Shown here: positions 11,085-25,039 of the stretch, one piece after another
How positions within the stretch are numbered: position 1 is the first letter of the stretch
How the letters are laid out: the number at the start of each line of letters is the position of its first letter
Source of the DNA: Carallia brachiata
Lineage: Eukaryota > Streptophyta > Magnoliopsida > Malpighiales > Rhizophoraceae
NCBI GenBank assembly: GCA_021464245.1
Contig: JADCRB010000067.1
Span: 3,553,359-3,617,358 of the forward strand
DNA length: 64,000 bases
Direction: 5' to 3'
Program-made: the position numbers and the translations under genes
Notes under the pieces: model-generated
The model's database searches: none
Told to the model about the DNA's origin: nothing
The model's input: only the letters and a program-made list of their open reading frames with translations

Positions 11085-14000
11085 ATGTCGAGGCTGCTTA
11101 CAAGGATTGCTGGGTTCTTCAGCAACCGGACTTTAATGGGTGTAGACAAAGCAGGGAACCGGTACTTTACTAGAACAGAAGAGATTGATGGTGTCAGTAA
11201 GTGGTCTCCTGCTCCTGAATATTTCTTCTTCTGCTCATTTCACTCTCTGGGTCTTCATATTTGTTGCCTGAGCTTTGTGGGGTTTTTTTTTTTTTAATTT
11301 CCAATTTGGAACAGGTTCATTGGTATTTTGATTATGTGTTGTGTTCTGTGTTTGTTTTGTTGATGAAATGTATTTGAAACACAAGAATTTGAGAGTTTTA
11401 AGGGCTCAATTTGTTGTACTTTTTGATTTTTGAGACTCGGTTCGGATAAAGTTTTGGCCTTTTGATGAAGTTGTAGTGGTTGAAAGTATTTGGTAATTGT
11501 GATCGATAGGATTTCGTTGTGTTAGAAGGAGATAGCCATTTGGGTGATAGTTTTCTCAGTTTTACATTTTCTGGTGGTGCAGTGAAAGAGAAAAGATGGG
11601 TAGTTTTCAAGGGAGAGGAGGATCCAACCTCGATTCCAGGTATGCCTTTTGACATGATGTAAGTTCCTTACTTCCTTGCAACTTTCATCCCATTTGTTGT
11701 TTTATGAATGCACTCTCAATGCTTATGAAGGAGGCATTCGATGTGACACTTATGTCGGGTGAAGGCCAGTAACGGAATCTTGACAATTTTAACATATTAT
11801 CAGCCAATGTGGTTTTGGGGTTATGTGACTGGTTGTAGAAAGCAAAGATCACAGTGAAATACACTGTGGTTGAGACTTGAGAGGTTTGATGTGTTGGGAG
11901 GGTTCGGAACTTCGGATTTGAAGATAGACTATTGTGCATGGTTTGCTCCTAGACACTGGTAAACTGTAATTTGATTTTTGCAGTTGAATGGATATGCTGG
12001 CTGAATGGACAGCGGAAAAAGGCTCCCACTGCTGAAGTATGTTGATATGCTGGATATTTTATAACTTCTAAGCATATGCCAAATTTCCAATCAATACTGT
12101 GAATACAATATCTTCGTTGATAATCTATAAGTTCGTCTGCATGTATATTGATGTTTCTGGAAATTCCTTTCCAGGAGATGATGGAATTGGAAGCAAAGCG
12201 TGAACGTGTGAGGCAAAATGTTGCTCGTATGTGTCCTTTAAACAGTGGCCAGTTTCATTTCTCATTTCTGCTTAATGTGTGTATGTGTTTGTGACTGTGT
12301 GTGAGAGAAGTGGGGAGGGGAGAGGACAGGGAGGGAGAGAGAAGTTGACATCATATCTGCTATTTAAGCCAATTGATAGGATGTTATATGCATGCAAGCT
12401 TCAAACTTTTTGCAAGATTCACCCTGAACTACAACTATATGCGCATCCTTGGCAGATTAGAGCTTAGATTTCATTAAACCGTGGGGAATTTTTAACCAAG
12501 TGAATGAGGTCATTACAGAGTGCTTTATGCATTTGACCATTTCTCAGACCTCATAGTGTGGGAGCCTTGTGCATTGAGATGTCTTTTTTTATTATTATTA
12601 TAACTAGTGGCTGTTAGACTTGCGGAATTCTGTTTAAGATGCAATTCTTATGGGAATAGCCACATAAGACTTATTGTGTGACATGATCCGTAAAGCTTCC
12701 ATTTCTCAGTATTTCTTCTGCAGCAGTTGATTACATATGTAGTGTTGGTATGGTTGCAGGCACTAGCATTTAGAATACTCCCTCTTATAGTTGTATATGA
12801 TAAAACATGTGATTATAGAGTTCCTCAGCACTAAATTATCAAGATGCTGCATCACGTTTTTGTTTCAAAGGAGTTACATTTGATTTTTTTTTTTTTAAAG
12901 TTTTTATTGATGGCTCATTCTAGTGCGTGCGTTCAGTAGTTGATATGAGATGGTGACAAATGAAAGCCTCACTGATTGGAAAACTGTTTTATGAGTCTAT
13001 TTCTGCTTTCAATATTTTTGCGCTATCATTTAGCAGTGAAAAATACAGCTTTTCTGCTTTTCCTGTTTCAAAATTGCTAGAAGGGCATTAACAGGCTTGT
13101 TTCTTTTCTAACTTTTGAAGTTCTTAAGAAAGAAGAAGAGGAAAAAAGTGCCAAGGAAGGCAGTCGCGGCAGAGCCGTAAGCACTGGTATGCCTCTTGCC
13201 TAATACCTCCTTGTTAACTTGATTACTGGGCTTATTTAACAGTTGATATTCATTCTCCTTCTGTGCAGGTAAAGTTGGAGGTCCAGACTTAAAAAGTTTC
13301 ATTCGGCAATTTCCTATTGCTTCAGAAGGTATTATATTCTTTGACCAAAAATTAACTCAACAATGATTTTTCCATAGCTAGTAAAATATGTCATTGCATT
13401 GAATGGACTTGTCAAATCTTTGTTGCTGTTCAAAGTCATAACTATACTCATTAGTAGGAATGTTTAACTAAAAAAAAATTCTAAATCTTCATTTATGTGC
13501 AATGTATGTTCATTGATTCGCCACTAAATTCTATGTCCGCGTTTTATTTATTGGAAGTCCTGCTATCTTATGCTGACAATACTTGATTTGTCCACCTGCT
13601 CTCTAAGGTGACAAAACTGAGGGAGAATCAGAAGCAGCGGCCGCAGTAAGGTGCATCATCTCAAACTTAAATTTTCACTTCATTTTGACATGCAAAAAAA
13701 AAAAGGAGATCATTTTCATGTACTGAGATCCTACTAGGTTTGATTTGGCAGCATTTGTTTTTGTTAGTTGACACTAAAAAACGTCAATTATACCATTTTA
13801 CAGGAAAAGAGAAGCAAAGGCGGGGAAAGCAAAAGAAGAACCTGTTCCAGGGTAAGCATGAATATATATGCAGGCGTAGTGAAAGAAAACAAAGTCCTTT
13901 TTTTTTTCCTTGAGCGAGGAAAGAAATCAAAGTCAAAGATAATAGGTTAATTAAACCCGGCAAAAAGGAACTTTAGGAATCGTGTTTTCCATGTAGATGA

Positions 14001-14132
14001 ATGTGGTAGCCTTTCTGTGTGCTGATCTTAGTCGCTTATATGTGCTTGTATGGTTAATCATGTTTCAGGTCTTCGGAACCAAGTGGATCTGGTGCAACCT
14101 TCAGACCAGGGACATGGCAACCACCAACATGA
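11085..14132 (+). CDS. Complex I assembly factor NDUFAF2-like (mimitin, B17.2L; 17.2 kDa subunit-like)
   Basis: Nine exons, all with GT-AG borders and consistent phase: 11085-11196, 11583-11639, 11984-12036, 12175-12226, 13121-13186, 13269-13328, 13608-13650, 13804-13851, 14069-14132. They encode 184 residues. The N-terminal part has the NDUFA12/NDUFAF2 core: MGVDKAGNRYF, then RWVVFKGEEDPTSIPVEW and WLNGQRKKAPT. An acidic/basic middle is followed by a C-terminal end reading SGSGATFRPGTWQPPT. In this family the protein acts in the mitochondrial matrix as a late assembly factor for NADH:ubiquinone oxidoreductase. The longer C-terminal tail and missing NDUFA12 features favour the assembly factor over the structural subunit. 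The start was chosen because the following residues match the family N-terminus and exon 1 phase fits exon 2. The reading frame is intact. Confidence 0.88.
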
Positions 14133-16296
14133 TGCACACTATTGGTCACCCATGATAAATCATGGCCCTCAACACCTAAATTTTTTCTCGGGTCTTGGCT
14201 TTTTTATGAGGCTTCATTGACAGTGGAATTCGTCATTGATTATAGAACTCATCCTAGTTAGATGTAGACATACTCTGGCAAGCAAACTAGGCGTTTTTCT
14301 TCTAGCGTTAATTTATTTGGGATTTCCAATAGGTAAGTGAAGGGCGAACTTTGGTATAAAGGTAAGATTACTCTATTATGATTCAGAGATTATCGAAAGC
14401 TATTTTTTTGAAAGATAAGTCCTTGTATCACGCAACAAACGGTTACTCACAATTTGATGTTATAAATACAGAATTGCAGTTGAAATCGGCAGCACTTTTC
14501 TGCAATACCTTGTTGTACAAGTTCTACCAGTGAAAATTGGCCAACTTCAAAAGCATTATTCATTGCTCTCTTTGCCACTTTGTTGTGTTGTTATGGTAAG
14601 AGAATTTCCTGGTTGAGCAAAAGACGCCAACGATAAAAACATTATGCGAGGCCTAATTAAAATTAAAGAATAAATTAATTTTATGAGATAAAAAATTAAT
14701 GTGTACTACTCTAACAAAGAGTGAGTAAAAATAATAAATACTTATGTCAGGCACTAGTATCACTGGCGAGATATTCTATATTTTGAATAGAGTTTGACCA
14801 CGTAACAACGTAGTGAAAAGCAGATATATAAAAAGCACGCAGTTTTTTAATAATTCATATACTATTTTATTTTATTTTAGTTTTTCGAATTCAATCATTC
14901 TTTCTTCAAATTATGTGAACACACCTTCGCTGCGCTTGTTTCCACTTCATTGCCATCAAAATTTTCCTATTTGGAATACTGATTGAAGTATGCCACCACA
15001 ACCCTTCGTTCTTTTCCTTCGATAATCCTTATCTACAAACCATGGACTGCAATGATACCAAAATATTAGGACATTGGATAACAATTGTAGCCAAAATTTG
15101 GATAGTTCGATTTTTTTTTTTAGTTGATTAAAATTTAGAATCCCGATAGTGTTGGAATTACTACCGTTGTCTAATAGTAGCCTAATATTAAAAATATCCT
15201 TCTCTTTGATCCTTCTTTTGGACAAAAGTGAACGTAATAGTAAGTAAAAAATTAAAACGAAAAATATAAATTGTTAAATTATAAAAAACATATTAAATTT
15301 TAAAAAAAAGATAAATTATTAAATTAATTATATATTTTTTATGTACTACTGTCTCGTATTTTTTTTATGGTAAACTAATTAAATTTCTTTGTACTTTCTG
15401 ATTCTTCTGGATTATTTATTATATTATATGTAATTATATAATTACAAACGAAAATCTTACATGATTGTGTGATCAAATAGTATTTATATTGTAACGGTCA
15501 TTATATTTTATACAATTACGATATTAAAATTTGTAATAAAAAATAAAATTATTTTTTTATATATATTTTTTTAATTATTAGTTTACAACATGTACTGCTG
15601 ATTAAAATATAAACACAATCTAACCACAAATTCGTGTGGCCACATTAGAGTGCTCGATTGCAAATCCATCTGTCATGGAAATATATTGTGTCCGGCACGC
15701 ACCTACGAGACAGAGTGTAATGAAACATCGATCCTTCGTCCTCTTTCTAGAGAATACAATGCATAAATAAAGAAAAACAATATGGAGACGGTTCTACGAC
15801 ATGAGAGGGAAGAAATGTGTCCAGCTTTTACGGAGAAATTTTCTTATTTACTTAGAAAAAAAATTATGTGTATATAATTAAAGTAAAAAATATATACAGT
15901 TAAAAAAAATGTATATATAATTTATATAATTTACATAAAAAAAATATTACTATCTAAAATATTGTACTTTAGATAATAAAAAATACCATGCCACTTACAG
16001 CCGTTTGATATATCATCCGAATCCTGTGAAACCGTAACAGAATCCTTAAATAAATGAACCGGGAAAAATCAATACCTCATCACCGTCCATTTCCTCAATC
16101 AAGACGGACCCCACCAATCCAACGGCTAAATTTAAACCCAGCACCTCACCGGCTAACCAATATATAAAGCCCATCGGTTACTTGCAAAACAACGAGGAGA
16201 GATAGCATCGCCATTTCGTTTCTGGAACTACCGAGAGAGGCAGAAGCTTCCACACTTCTCTCTTTCTCTCACATCTGTGGAAAACAATTATTCATT
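14133..16296. other. Spacer with aconitase promoter at its right end
   Basis: The 3'UTR of the NDUFAF2-like gene lies on the left, followed by very AT-rich spacer with no recognisable gene. From about 16010 composition becomes more GC-rich. TATATAAAG at 16161-16169, next to CCAAT-like sequence, is a good TATA box about 135 bases upstream of the aconitase ATG. A minus-strand frame at 14956-15225 matches nothing I know. Confidence 0.6.
16161..16169 (+). promoter_or_regulatory. TATA box of the aconitase gene
   Basis: TATATAAAG lies in a GC-richer promoter segment about 135 bases before the predicted ATG. The transcript would therefore have a 5'UTR of roughly 100 bases. Confidence 0.6.
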
Positions 16297-16905
16297 ATGT
16301 ACGTGTCAGCGCCTCGCTCTTCTTCTTCTTCCATGCTCAGGTGTCGCTTGGCTTCTAGAGCGCTTTCGTCCTTTAGAGACTCAGCTCCAACGTCGTTTTC
16401 TTCTTCTTCTCCGACGTCGTTTTTGCTGCAAGAAATCTCGTTCTTTGAGCTTCTCCTCCTCGGCGTTTCCTAATTCTCTGAAGTGCTCGGCGCCTCGGTG
16501 GAGCCGCAGAGTTGATTGGCGCTGTCCGACGAGTCTCCTCCGCTCTCAGGCTCCAGCCTCTGCTCCGGTCATTGAGCTTTTTCAACGGAACATGTCCACT
16601 ATGCATACATGTATGCTTCTTGATTTTGCTGCGTAATTTTGTAAATAGGACTGAGACTTCTGTTCGGATTTAATTGATGGAAATTCGGTTGTGTGCTTTT
16701 TTTTTTTTTTTTTTGTGATGATCTATTCAGCTTCTGAAAATCCTTTCAAGGCGATATTGACTATTCTTCCCAAGCCCGGAGGTGGAGAGTATGGAAAATT
16801 CTATAGCTTGCCAGCTTTAAATGATCCGCGAATTGGTATGCTACCAAATTCAACTTAATTATTGTCCTGCATTGTATATTGAGTCTTGGAAAATTTCTTG
16901 TGTGG

Positions 16906-16951
<46 letters not shown>

Positions 16952-19900
16952 TCCGACTACCCTGTAGCCGCGGCAGCAGAGACATGGTCAAGTATTTTTT
17001 TTTTTTTTGACGGCCGTATGCATATTTTAGCTTAATTATTTGTACGTTTTACGATATGCACATCATATGTTATGTTTTAAAAAAATCGTGGATCACAAGC
17101 CGAACTCACGATCTCTTGCTGTCTCACGCCGCATTTTCATTCTGTCTATCTCCTGCGCCTCTCTAATTTTTTTTTCTATATATGTATAAATGAGGAATTA
17201 TTGCATTTGCTTGATGGCAACAAAAAGGGGAAAAAAAATAACTGCTATGGTGGCATTTTGCAGACAGACTGCCATACTCTATCAGAATACTTCTGGAAAC
17301 TGCAATACGTAATTGCGATAACTTCCAAGTTAAGGAGGAGGATGTTGAGAAAATCATTGATTGGGAAAATACGTCAACCAAGAAAGTTGAGATCCCCTTC
17401 AAGCCTGCTCGAGTTCTCTTGCAGGTACGTATTGTTTATTAGCTAAGAAGAATACTGTGGTCATGAAGGGATATTTTAACCTTTGCAACACATGATCTAT
17501 ATTTCAGCTTTTAGTTATCGTATTACCGTTTTTTAACCAGGATTTTACTGGAGTGCCAGCTGTGGTTGACCTTGCTTCCATGCGTGATGCTATGAAGAAT
17601 CTTGGTAGCGATCCTGAAAGGATTAATCCATTGGTTCGTATTAACATTTTCTATTCCGTTGGCGTCAGTTTTCCTACGGATTTTCCAGCCAAACAAAATA
17701 TTTAGTAATAGCCCTCTTTGCATCAGTAATTATGTAGCATCATGTTATAACATTAAATTGTAGGATGTGGATAATATGATCTGCTTTTTAGTTAACAAGT
17801 TCATTGACGTCAAGCTGTGAATGTAAATGTATAGATTGAGCTTTTGTATCATAATATCAAAACCTGTCATCCAGGTTCCTGTAGACCTTGTTGTGGATCA
17901 TTCAGTTCAAGTTGATGTAGCAAGATCAGAAAATGCATTGCAAGTAAATATGGAACTCGAATTTCAGAGGAATAAGGAGAGATTTGCTTTTCTTAAGTGG
18001 GGCGCGTCTGCTTTCCGTAACATGCTTATTGTTCCTCCTGGTTCTGGTATTGTTCATCAGGTAAATAAGGGTAGCATTAACCACGCTAATTATGATATCG
18101 TACTTTGTTTTACCTTCTTATTTTTTTTTTTAAACAAACTAAACTTATATACATGGAATTGATTATGGGATAATTTGTAAGGTTAATTTGGAGTATCTTG
18201 GACGGGTTGTATTTAACACTGATGGCATTCTCTACCCTGATAGCGTGGTTGGTACTGATTCGCACACAACTATGATTGATGGGTTAGGAGTTGCTGGTTG
18301 GGGTGTTGGAGGAATTGAAGCAGAAGCATCGATGCTAGGCGAGGTAAAATCTGCTTATGTGCATTCATGCAGTTTTAAGTGGGGGTTGTGCCTTTAGTGT
18401 TATTTTCCTCCTAAAATAAAGCAATCAAGGTAAATTTGGGTATAACTATGCTCAATTACATGCTTTGGAGGCATGGCTTCTACCGAAGAACATTCAATAA
18501 AATCTAATAGTCTTTTCGTAAATAGTACTGTTGTGAAAGCACATAAAATCATATGAAACAACTTCTTTTTTTTTTTCAGGCATATGCTTACTTGCTTAAT
18601 AAGTTTGACTGCATCTCATTTTCTGATCGATGTTCTGCTTTGATCTATTTGATAGCCCATGAGCATGTTGTTGCCTGGTGTTGTTGGGTTCAAATTATGT
18701 GGAAAATTGCGTAATGGTGTAACAGCTACCGACCTGGTTTTGACTGTAACCCAAATGCTCAGGAAGCATGGAGTTGTTGGCAAGTTCGTTGAGTTTTACG
18801 GTAGGCCTAATAAATTCTGGACAAGAGTAGAAGTTTATTACTATGTATTTGTACTGTAAGGCATTTCCAATTAATTGTCTGCAAATAGGTGATGGTGTGG
18901 GTGAACTATCATTAGCTGATAGAGCCACTATTGCAAATATGTCTCCCGAGTATGGAGCTACAATGGGTTTCTTCCCTGTAGATCATGTCACGTTGGAATA
19001 TCTTAAATTAACGGGAAGAAGTGATGAAACTGTGAGAATCTTATTTCTTTTTGCTTTCGTTTCTTTTCCATTTGGTTGGTTTGGTTATATATATACTGAA
19101 GGTTTGAACGTTTTTTATCATGCAATAGGTAACGATGATAGAAAGATATTTGCGAGCAAACAAAATGTTTGTTGACTACACAGAGGTAACCATTGCACAT
19201 TCATTCCTCTTTCAATATCGGAGTCAATTATGGTAGCAGATGTTGTTTTGAGGTCAAGGGACATTTTTGTGGTGAAACAGCCTCAACAAGAGAGAGTTTA
19301 CACATCAAAATCTGCAATTGGACCTAGCAGATGTCGAGCCCTGTGTTTCAGGACCAAAGAGGTATGCTGTGTATCTCACAAATTTGTCCCTCTATCTATT
19401 TGAGTGCATGGATTTCAACGAGCAACATTCATTCGAACTCTTTCTGGTAGGCCGCATGATCGGGTTCCTTTAACAGAAATGAAGGCTGAGTGGCACGCAT
19501 GTCTTGACAGCAGGCCCGGATTTAAAGTGAGATGTAGAAAATTTTGAGGATGCTCTCTGATTATTATATTTCTTTGGTCTTTTAGGCGTCCTGCTTTGTG
19601 TTCATTTGACTTTTTTGTTGTCAGACAGCAACCTATTTGACAATAAAGTCTGAGGTCTGGCACAATTGTTCCATTTTTTGGTGACAATGTTGGTGTTTGT
19701 ATGATTTGCATATACCCAAATGTTATGTCCCATCGATTGGTAACTAGAGCAGATTTCCATGACTTAAGTTCTGGCTGTGATGCCATGTTCAATTTTTTTG
19801 TTCTTTTTTGAAGGACCCATGTCCCATAGTACGATTCTTTGCCTGTCTCTGCAGGGTTTTGGGGTTCCAAAGGAAGAACAAAATAAAGTGGTACGGTTCT

Positions 19901-22727
19901 CATTCCATGGACAACCAGCCGAACTTGCACACGGAAGTGTTGTCATTGCAGCCATCACAAGTTGTACAAACACATCGAACCCTAGTGTCATGCTTGGGGC
20001 TGGTCTTGTTGCAAAAAAAGCTTGTGAACTAGGTTTGCAGGTTAGCTTTTGTGAAGCGATCCTTTTTATTATTTTTTAAATAACCATGATCCTTTTATAA
20101 ACTAACTTTTTGGTGTCTGAGACAATAAATTTTCCTGTGTTCTTTTGATGATCTAATAGGTTAAGCCATGGATTAAAACTAGTCTTGCTCCAGGTTCTGG
20201 TGCGGTGACAAAATATTTGCTCCAGAGGTATGCCCTGCATTCGGTTTTCCTCTTCCTGCCTTTTGTGTCTCCACATTTGTTGATATACGACACTGGTTGT
20301 GTTCTCTAGTGGCCTGCAACAATACTTGAATCAGCAGGGCTTTAATATTGTTGGTTATGGCTGTACGACCTGTATTGGAAATTCTGGAGAACTTGATGAA
20401 TCAGTCGCTTCTGCTATTTCAGAAAATGGTACGATGTTCATCTGTATTATTTTCTGCTTGGATTAAGGACGAAAAAGTTTAGTGTCACAGAAAATTACAC
20501 TTTATTCATGATCATTCAAATGTGCTGCTCCTTGCCTTCAAACTCTGCCTACCATGTGGCCCTCAGGCACAGACCTGTTTTTAATTTATAGTTGTATTTC
20601 TATTGCAAAAATATAGTTAAGTTCACCAGGTTCTGTATTCTTTTTCTCTTATTTATCCTTCTAGATTCTGGTTTTGTAGGAACTGGGCTGTTGGCTTGCA
20701 ATTGTTAGCTGCTTGTTGAACTTGACTTCGCATTTTAGCCCTTTGTTTTACATGCATTCATTAGCACTTAAACCTACCTCTGTTCTATAATGATGTACTT
20801 CTCGGTTCTCTTTTGCAGACATTGTTGCTGCAGCTGTGCTTTCAGGAAATCGGAATTTTGAAGGCCGTGTTCATCCATTGACGAAGGCTAACTATCTTGC
20901 TTCACCTCCTTTAGTTGTGGTCTATGCACTTGCTGGCACGGTATGGCTGTATTTCTCTTGGTACAATCCTTGTACGCATTTTCTACTTCATCATGATTGG
21001 TCATAGACTTCATCACTACTGAAAACACAGCTGATGCAAGTTCAGTGGTGAATATATCTGTCTGTCTGATTAAAATTTAGTGACTCGACAATTCAAATTT
21101 ATAGACTTTGCAATGGGGGTATGGGTTTTATGCTGCAGTTTTCCTTGTTCAGCTGCTGGTTGGCTTGTTCAGTACAAAATTCTTTCATAAGCTTTAAAAT
21201 TGTGGGAAAAATTGTGGTAGATGTTCTGGAGGTCTCTTGGGTTGGAATTGGTTCTGTCCAAAACTAAATACGCAGACTAAGACTATGACTTGAAACAGTT
21301 TCATTCATTATATTACTGTTCTTTTCTGAACCAAGTGCTTGAAGTAGGAGATGCTAGTTGCTGACAGTCCTCAGATCCTTACACCATGTTTCTCAGGTTG
21401 ACATTGATTTCGAGACAGAGCCAATTGACATAGGGAAGGACGGGCAGAATGTATACTGTAAGGATATCTGGCCTTCTAATGAAGAAATAACAGAGGTGAA
21501 TGTGCTAAGCTGAAGTCATTGTAACATTAGTTTGTACTAGTGTGAAGTCATAATTGTTTAGATCCAATCTTACGCCTAAGATATTCGTGTAAGCACCATT
21601 ACAGGTTGTGCAATCAAATGTTCTCCCGAGTATGTTTAAAAGCACTTACGAGGCTATCACAAATGGCAACCTTTTCTGGAATCAGCTTTCAGTTCCGACT
21701 TCCACTCTATACTCATGGGATCCAAACTCTACCTATGTCCACGACCCCCCATTTTTTAAGAACATGACCATGCAGCCACCGGGTCCTCATGGCGTTAAGG
21801 ATGCCTACTGCTTGCTCAAATTAGGGGACAGCATAACTACCGATCATATCTCACCAGCAGGCAGTATCTCGAGAGACAGCCCTGCTGCAAAATATCTACT
21901 TGAGCGTGGCGTTGGTCCCGGGGACTTCAATTCTTATGGTAGCCGTAGGGGCAATGACGAAGTAATGGTAAGAGGCACATTTGCCAACATTCGCCTTGTC
22001 AACCTGCTCTTGAATGGGGAGGTGGGGCCAAAGACAATCCACATTCCAACAGGAGAGAAACTTCATGTGTTTGATGCAGCAATGGTGAGTGCTTTTACTA
22101 TCAGAGCCTTAATCATTATTGTCACGGGGAGACAAATTAACATGATGTTATTGCAGAGGTACAAGGGAGCTGGACAGGACACCATTGTTCTGGCTGGAGC
22201 AGAGTATGGAAGTGGCAGCTCTCGAGATTGGGCTGCAAAGGGTCCAAGGCTCCTGGTGAGCTTATAGCATGATGTTTTGGCTCTTGTGCACTGCCTGTTC
22301 TTCTGATGGTAATCTCTCTGATAATCTGTACCAGGGAGTGAAAGCCGTAATCGCCAAGAGCTTCGAGAGAATTCACCGTAGTAATCTAGTTGGAATGGGG
22401 ATCATCCCCTTGTCTTTCATGCCCGGTGAAGATGCGGACACATTAGGATTAACAGGTCATGAACGCTATACTATTGACCTTCCCGATAAAATCAGCGAGA
22501 TAAGGCCAGGCCAAGAAGTTACCGTCGCTACTGATGCTGGCAAATCCTTCACCTGTAAAGCTCGCTTCGACACGGAGGTATAACTGGGCACATTCCTTCC
22601 AAGTGCTTCTACACAACTGTAATTCACCTTGTGATCTTGTTTTTACTGAATCCTGCAGGTTGAGTTGGCCTACTTTGACCACGGCGGCATTCTTCACTAT
22701 GTTCTCAGGAATCTCATTAAGCAGTAA
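16297..22727 (+). CDS. ACO: Aconitate hydratase, mitochondrial-type (two small frame breaks)
   Basis: Twenty exons: 16297-16610, 16731-16835, 17264-17424, 17541-17633, 17875-18060, 18182-18343, 18656-18800, 18889-19031, 19129-19185, 19281-19361, 19451-19526, 19855-20040, 20160-20227, 20310-20428, 20819-20940, 21397-21495, 21605-22084, 22157-22255, 22335-22577, 22659-22727. About 1001 residues. Converts citrate to isocitrate via cis-aconitate with a 4Fe-4S cluster. Cluster cysteines are in SCTNTS and [15 protein letters not shown] and [12 protein letters not shown] are also intact. The Ser/Arg-rich N-terminus starting [12 protein letters not shown] is a mitochondrial presequence. Exon 1 changes frame near the T run at 16420-16424, inside the presequence. 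Exon 10 carries one extra A at 16-base scale in the run 19307-19310: the conserved VEPCVSGPK follows only if one A is dropped. All other exon phases close exactly, so I read this as a functional gene with consensus errors or rare alleles. Confidence 0.95.
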
Positions 22728-25039
22728 GTGAGAATCCACTGTACTCAAATTGGGACCACAGAACCAAGTACAATAGGTTTCGTAGACCCACTGCCCTGCT
22801 TGTCGTTGCAATAGGTTTCTACTGATTTGGGGTGTGAGCTCTATAGTTTGTTCGTCTTCTATTTGAAGTGAGGGTTTCAATTTTCTGCTTTTGGTAAACA
22901 GGATCAGACATGGTATTGTTAATTATGGCTCTATCTTATGGAAGAACTGGGTGTAAAATATATTTCAGTATGGCACGGTTGGAGCAAAAGTGCTGCGGAT
23001 TGCAGAATTTTGTGTTGGTAATATGCCACCAAAAGAGAGGTCCAAGTTAGAATCTTTGATTTCTTTAACTTTTCATTTTCTCTCCAACTAGGTGTAGGTC
23101 TAAAAAATTAAAAAGAAGAAAAAAAGTCATGGCAAAAAAAAATACTAAAGGGCCTAACTCTATAGTTATGTAATATGTGACGTGCGAAAATTATATAGTT
23201 AATTTAATTTTTTTTAAATTTAATATATTTTTTATAATTCAACAATTCAAATTTTATATTAATTTTATACTTATTATTATTATTATTATGTGTTTATATA
23301 TTTTTTCTCAAAACAAAATCCTACAAGAGTCTATTAACAATATAATGAATAATTTCGAGAACTCAGCAATATGGATATCATATATGCATAAAAATTGGTG
23401 TATATATGAAGTGTGAACTATGCATATGGTATAAAACGAGAGCAAAATTACTAGGATATGTTTAGGGGTTCATGCGGGAGAGATGCTAATTCATCTGTTT
23501 TTTTTATTTTTATATCCAAAATATTTTTTTATTATTTAATAGTTCAGATTACTGTATTTTATTTGTTTTGGTGAAAAATCATGAGAAAATAATAAAATTT
23601 GAAAAAAAAAGTATTATTACGTATTATTTTTTTTATAATTTTTTTCTCATAAACCTAAATAATTTTATTTTCTTATTTTTTTTTCATAAATTAGTATTTA
23701 TTTTTTTATCATTTTTATTCTTACAATTTTTTTATCGATCTAAATAATTTTATTTTCTTATATTTTTTTTTCACCTTTTCTCACAAATTCAGACACACTA
23801 TGCGTGTCCACAATTGCGTGTATAGATCAATGTATTCTTCTCTTCCATTGCTGATAAGTTACGAAGTTATTCCCACCAGGGCCGCCACCCAAGAGGTACA
23901 ACTGTGCCAACTAGCAAGCATCGTGACAGTTGCTTAACGCATGCTCAACTCTGGTCACGGAAAGTACTTTTTATGAGATAATGTCAATCTTTGCTTGAGG
24001 CTCTCTGGCTCGGAATCGGTTCCTAAAGTCATCTTCTCCATGGACCCTAAACAAAGCAATGTCACTTTCTCTTGATTCCCCAATCCAACGAACCAAGTCT
24101 CTTTCACTTTATGGATCGTCCGTGTTAAATTTTCCATCACAAAAATTTACTGAAAATAGGATAACAATAATAATAATTTGGTCTTTGGATTTTTTTTGTT
24201 CACAAAAAAAAATAAAAATGGTACTTATAAAATCATCAGAAAACATTGTATTGTATATATTATAAATTGTATTAAATTATTGCATTAATTTTTTTTATCA
24301 GTAAAAAAAAGTTATTAGTATGTTAATTATCTGATCTTCACGTCAGAATTAAAGTAATTTTTATTTATATAAATTTTATTCAATTATTTAAAAAAGACAA
24401 ACTCATCACTTGAATACTAATAAAATTAAGCATAATTTTACTGTAAAAGTCCAGATGAACAAAACATAACCCAAACACTACCTGTTACAGTTTAAACTGT
24501 TACATTAAATTACAAAAAGAGAAACTACTCGACTACTCGTCAATTCTACAAAATTAGTCGACCACTCAAACTCGCAGAACCAAAAATATGTTTAGCCCAT
24601 CGAATATTTATATTTTATGTTCAATTCTCCTTCGAGATTAGCTAGCCAGTTGAATTTCTTGGCTCTCTATTTATGGGACCCACTGGCACAGCCAGAGAAA
24701 TCTTATCTGGTCTTGAGCGTCACGGGGTGCGCGTACACGATACGCGTAACCCAGACTTGACTGACACCCAAACAACTAAAGCGACGTCAGGATAATCCCG
24801 ACCGTCCAATGGATCAGATTCCGTAAGTCTCAGCCGTTACACGCGTAGCCCGACACAAGCTTCTTTGGTCCAACCAAGTCTTTCCGCAGCCACTGGGCCC
24901 ACCGCCATTCTTCCCATAAACCGACTTAGATTAGGAATTTAGGACTCGGAAGCCACGGCCACCACTATAAATACCCACGATCCCCTCTGGTCTTTTCCCA
25001 TCTCAGAAACTCAAGCGCGTAGGCCTCTTCTTCTTTCAG
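22728..25039. other. Spacer with eIF1 promoter and 5'UTR at its right end
   Basis: Left part is the aconitase 3'UTR, then very AT-rich sequence with T-rich and AT runs (23170-24480) and no recognisable gene. From about 24640 the sequence becomes GC-richer and holds the eIF1 promoter. That promoter carries four CGCG-type boxes and a TATA box, listed separately. Confidence 0.55.
24729..25020 (+). promoter_or_regulatory. eIF1 promoter: four CGCG boxes and a TATA box
   Basis: GCGCGT at 24729-24734, ACGCGT at 24742-24747, ACGCGT at 24841-24846 and GCGCGT at 25015-25020 all fit VCGCGB, the binding consensus reported for CAMTA calmodulin-binding transcription factors. TATAAATA lies at 24966-24973. 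The last CGCG box is downstream of the TATA box, near or after the likely transcription start. That CAMTA factors bind here is inference. Confidence 0.5.

Noticed and set aside
16297..22727. Aconitase as a pseudogene
   Set aside because: Only two one-base breaks occur in 3 kb of coding sequence, with 20 exons, all active-site motifs and splice sites intact. Error or rare allele is more likely.
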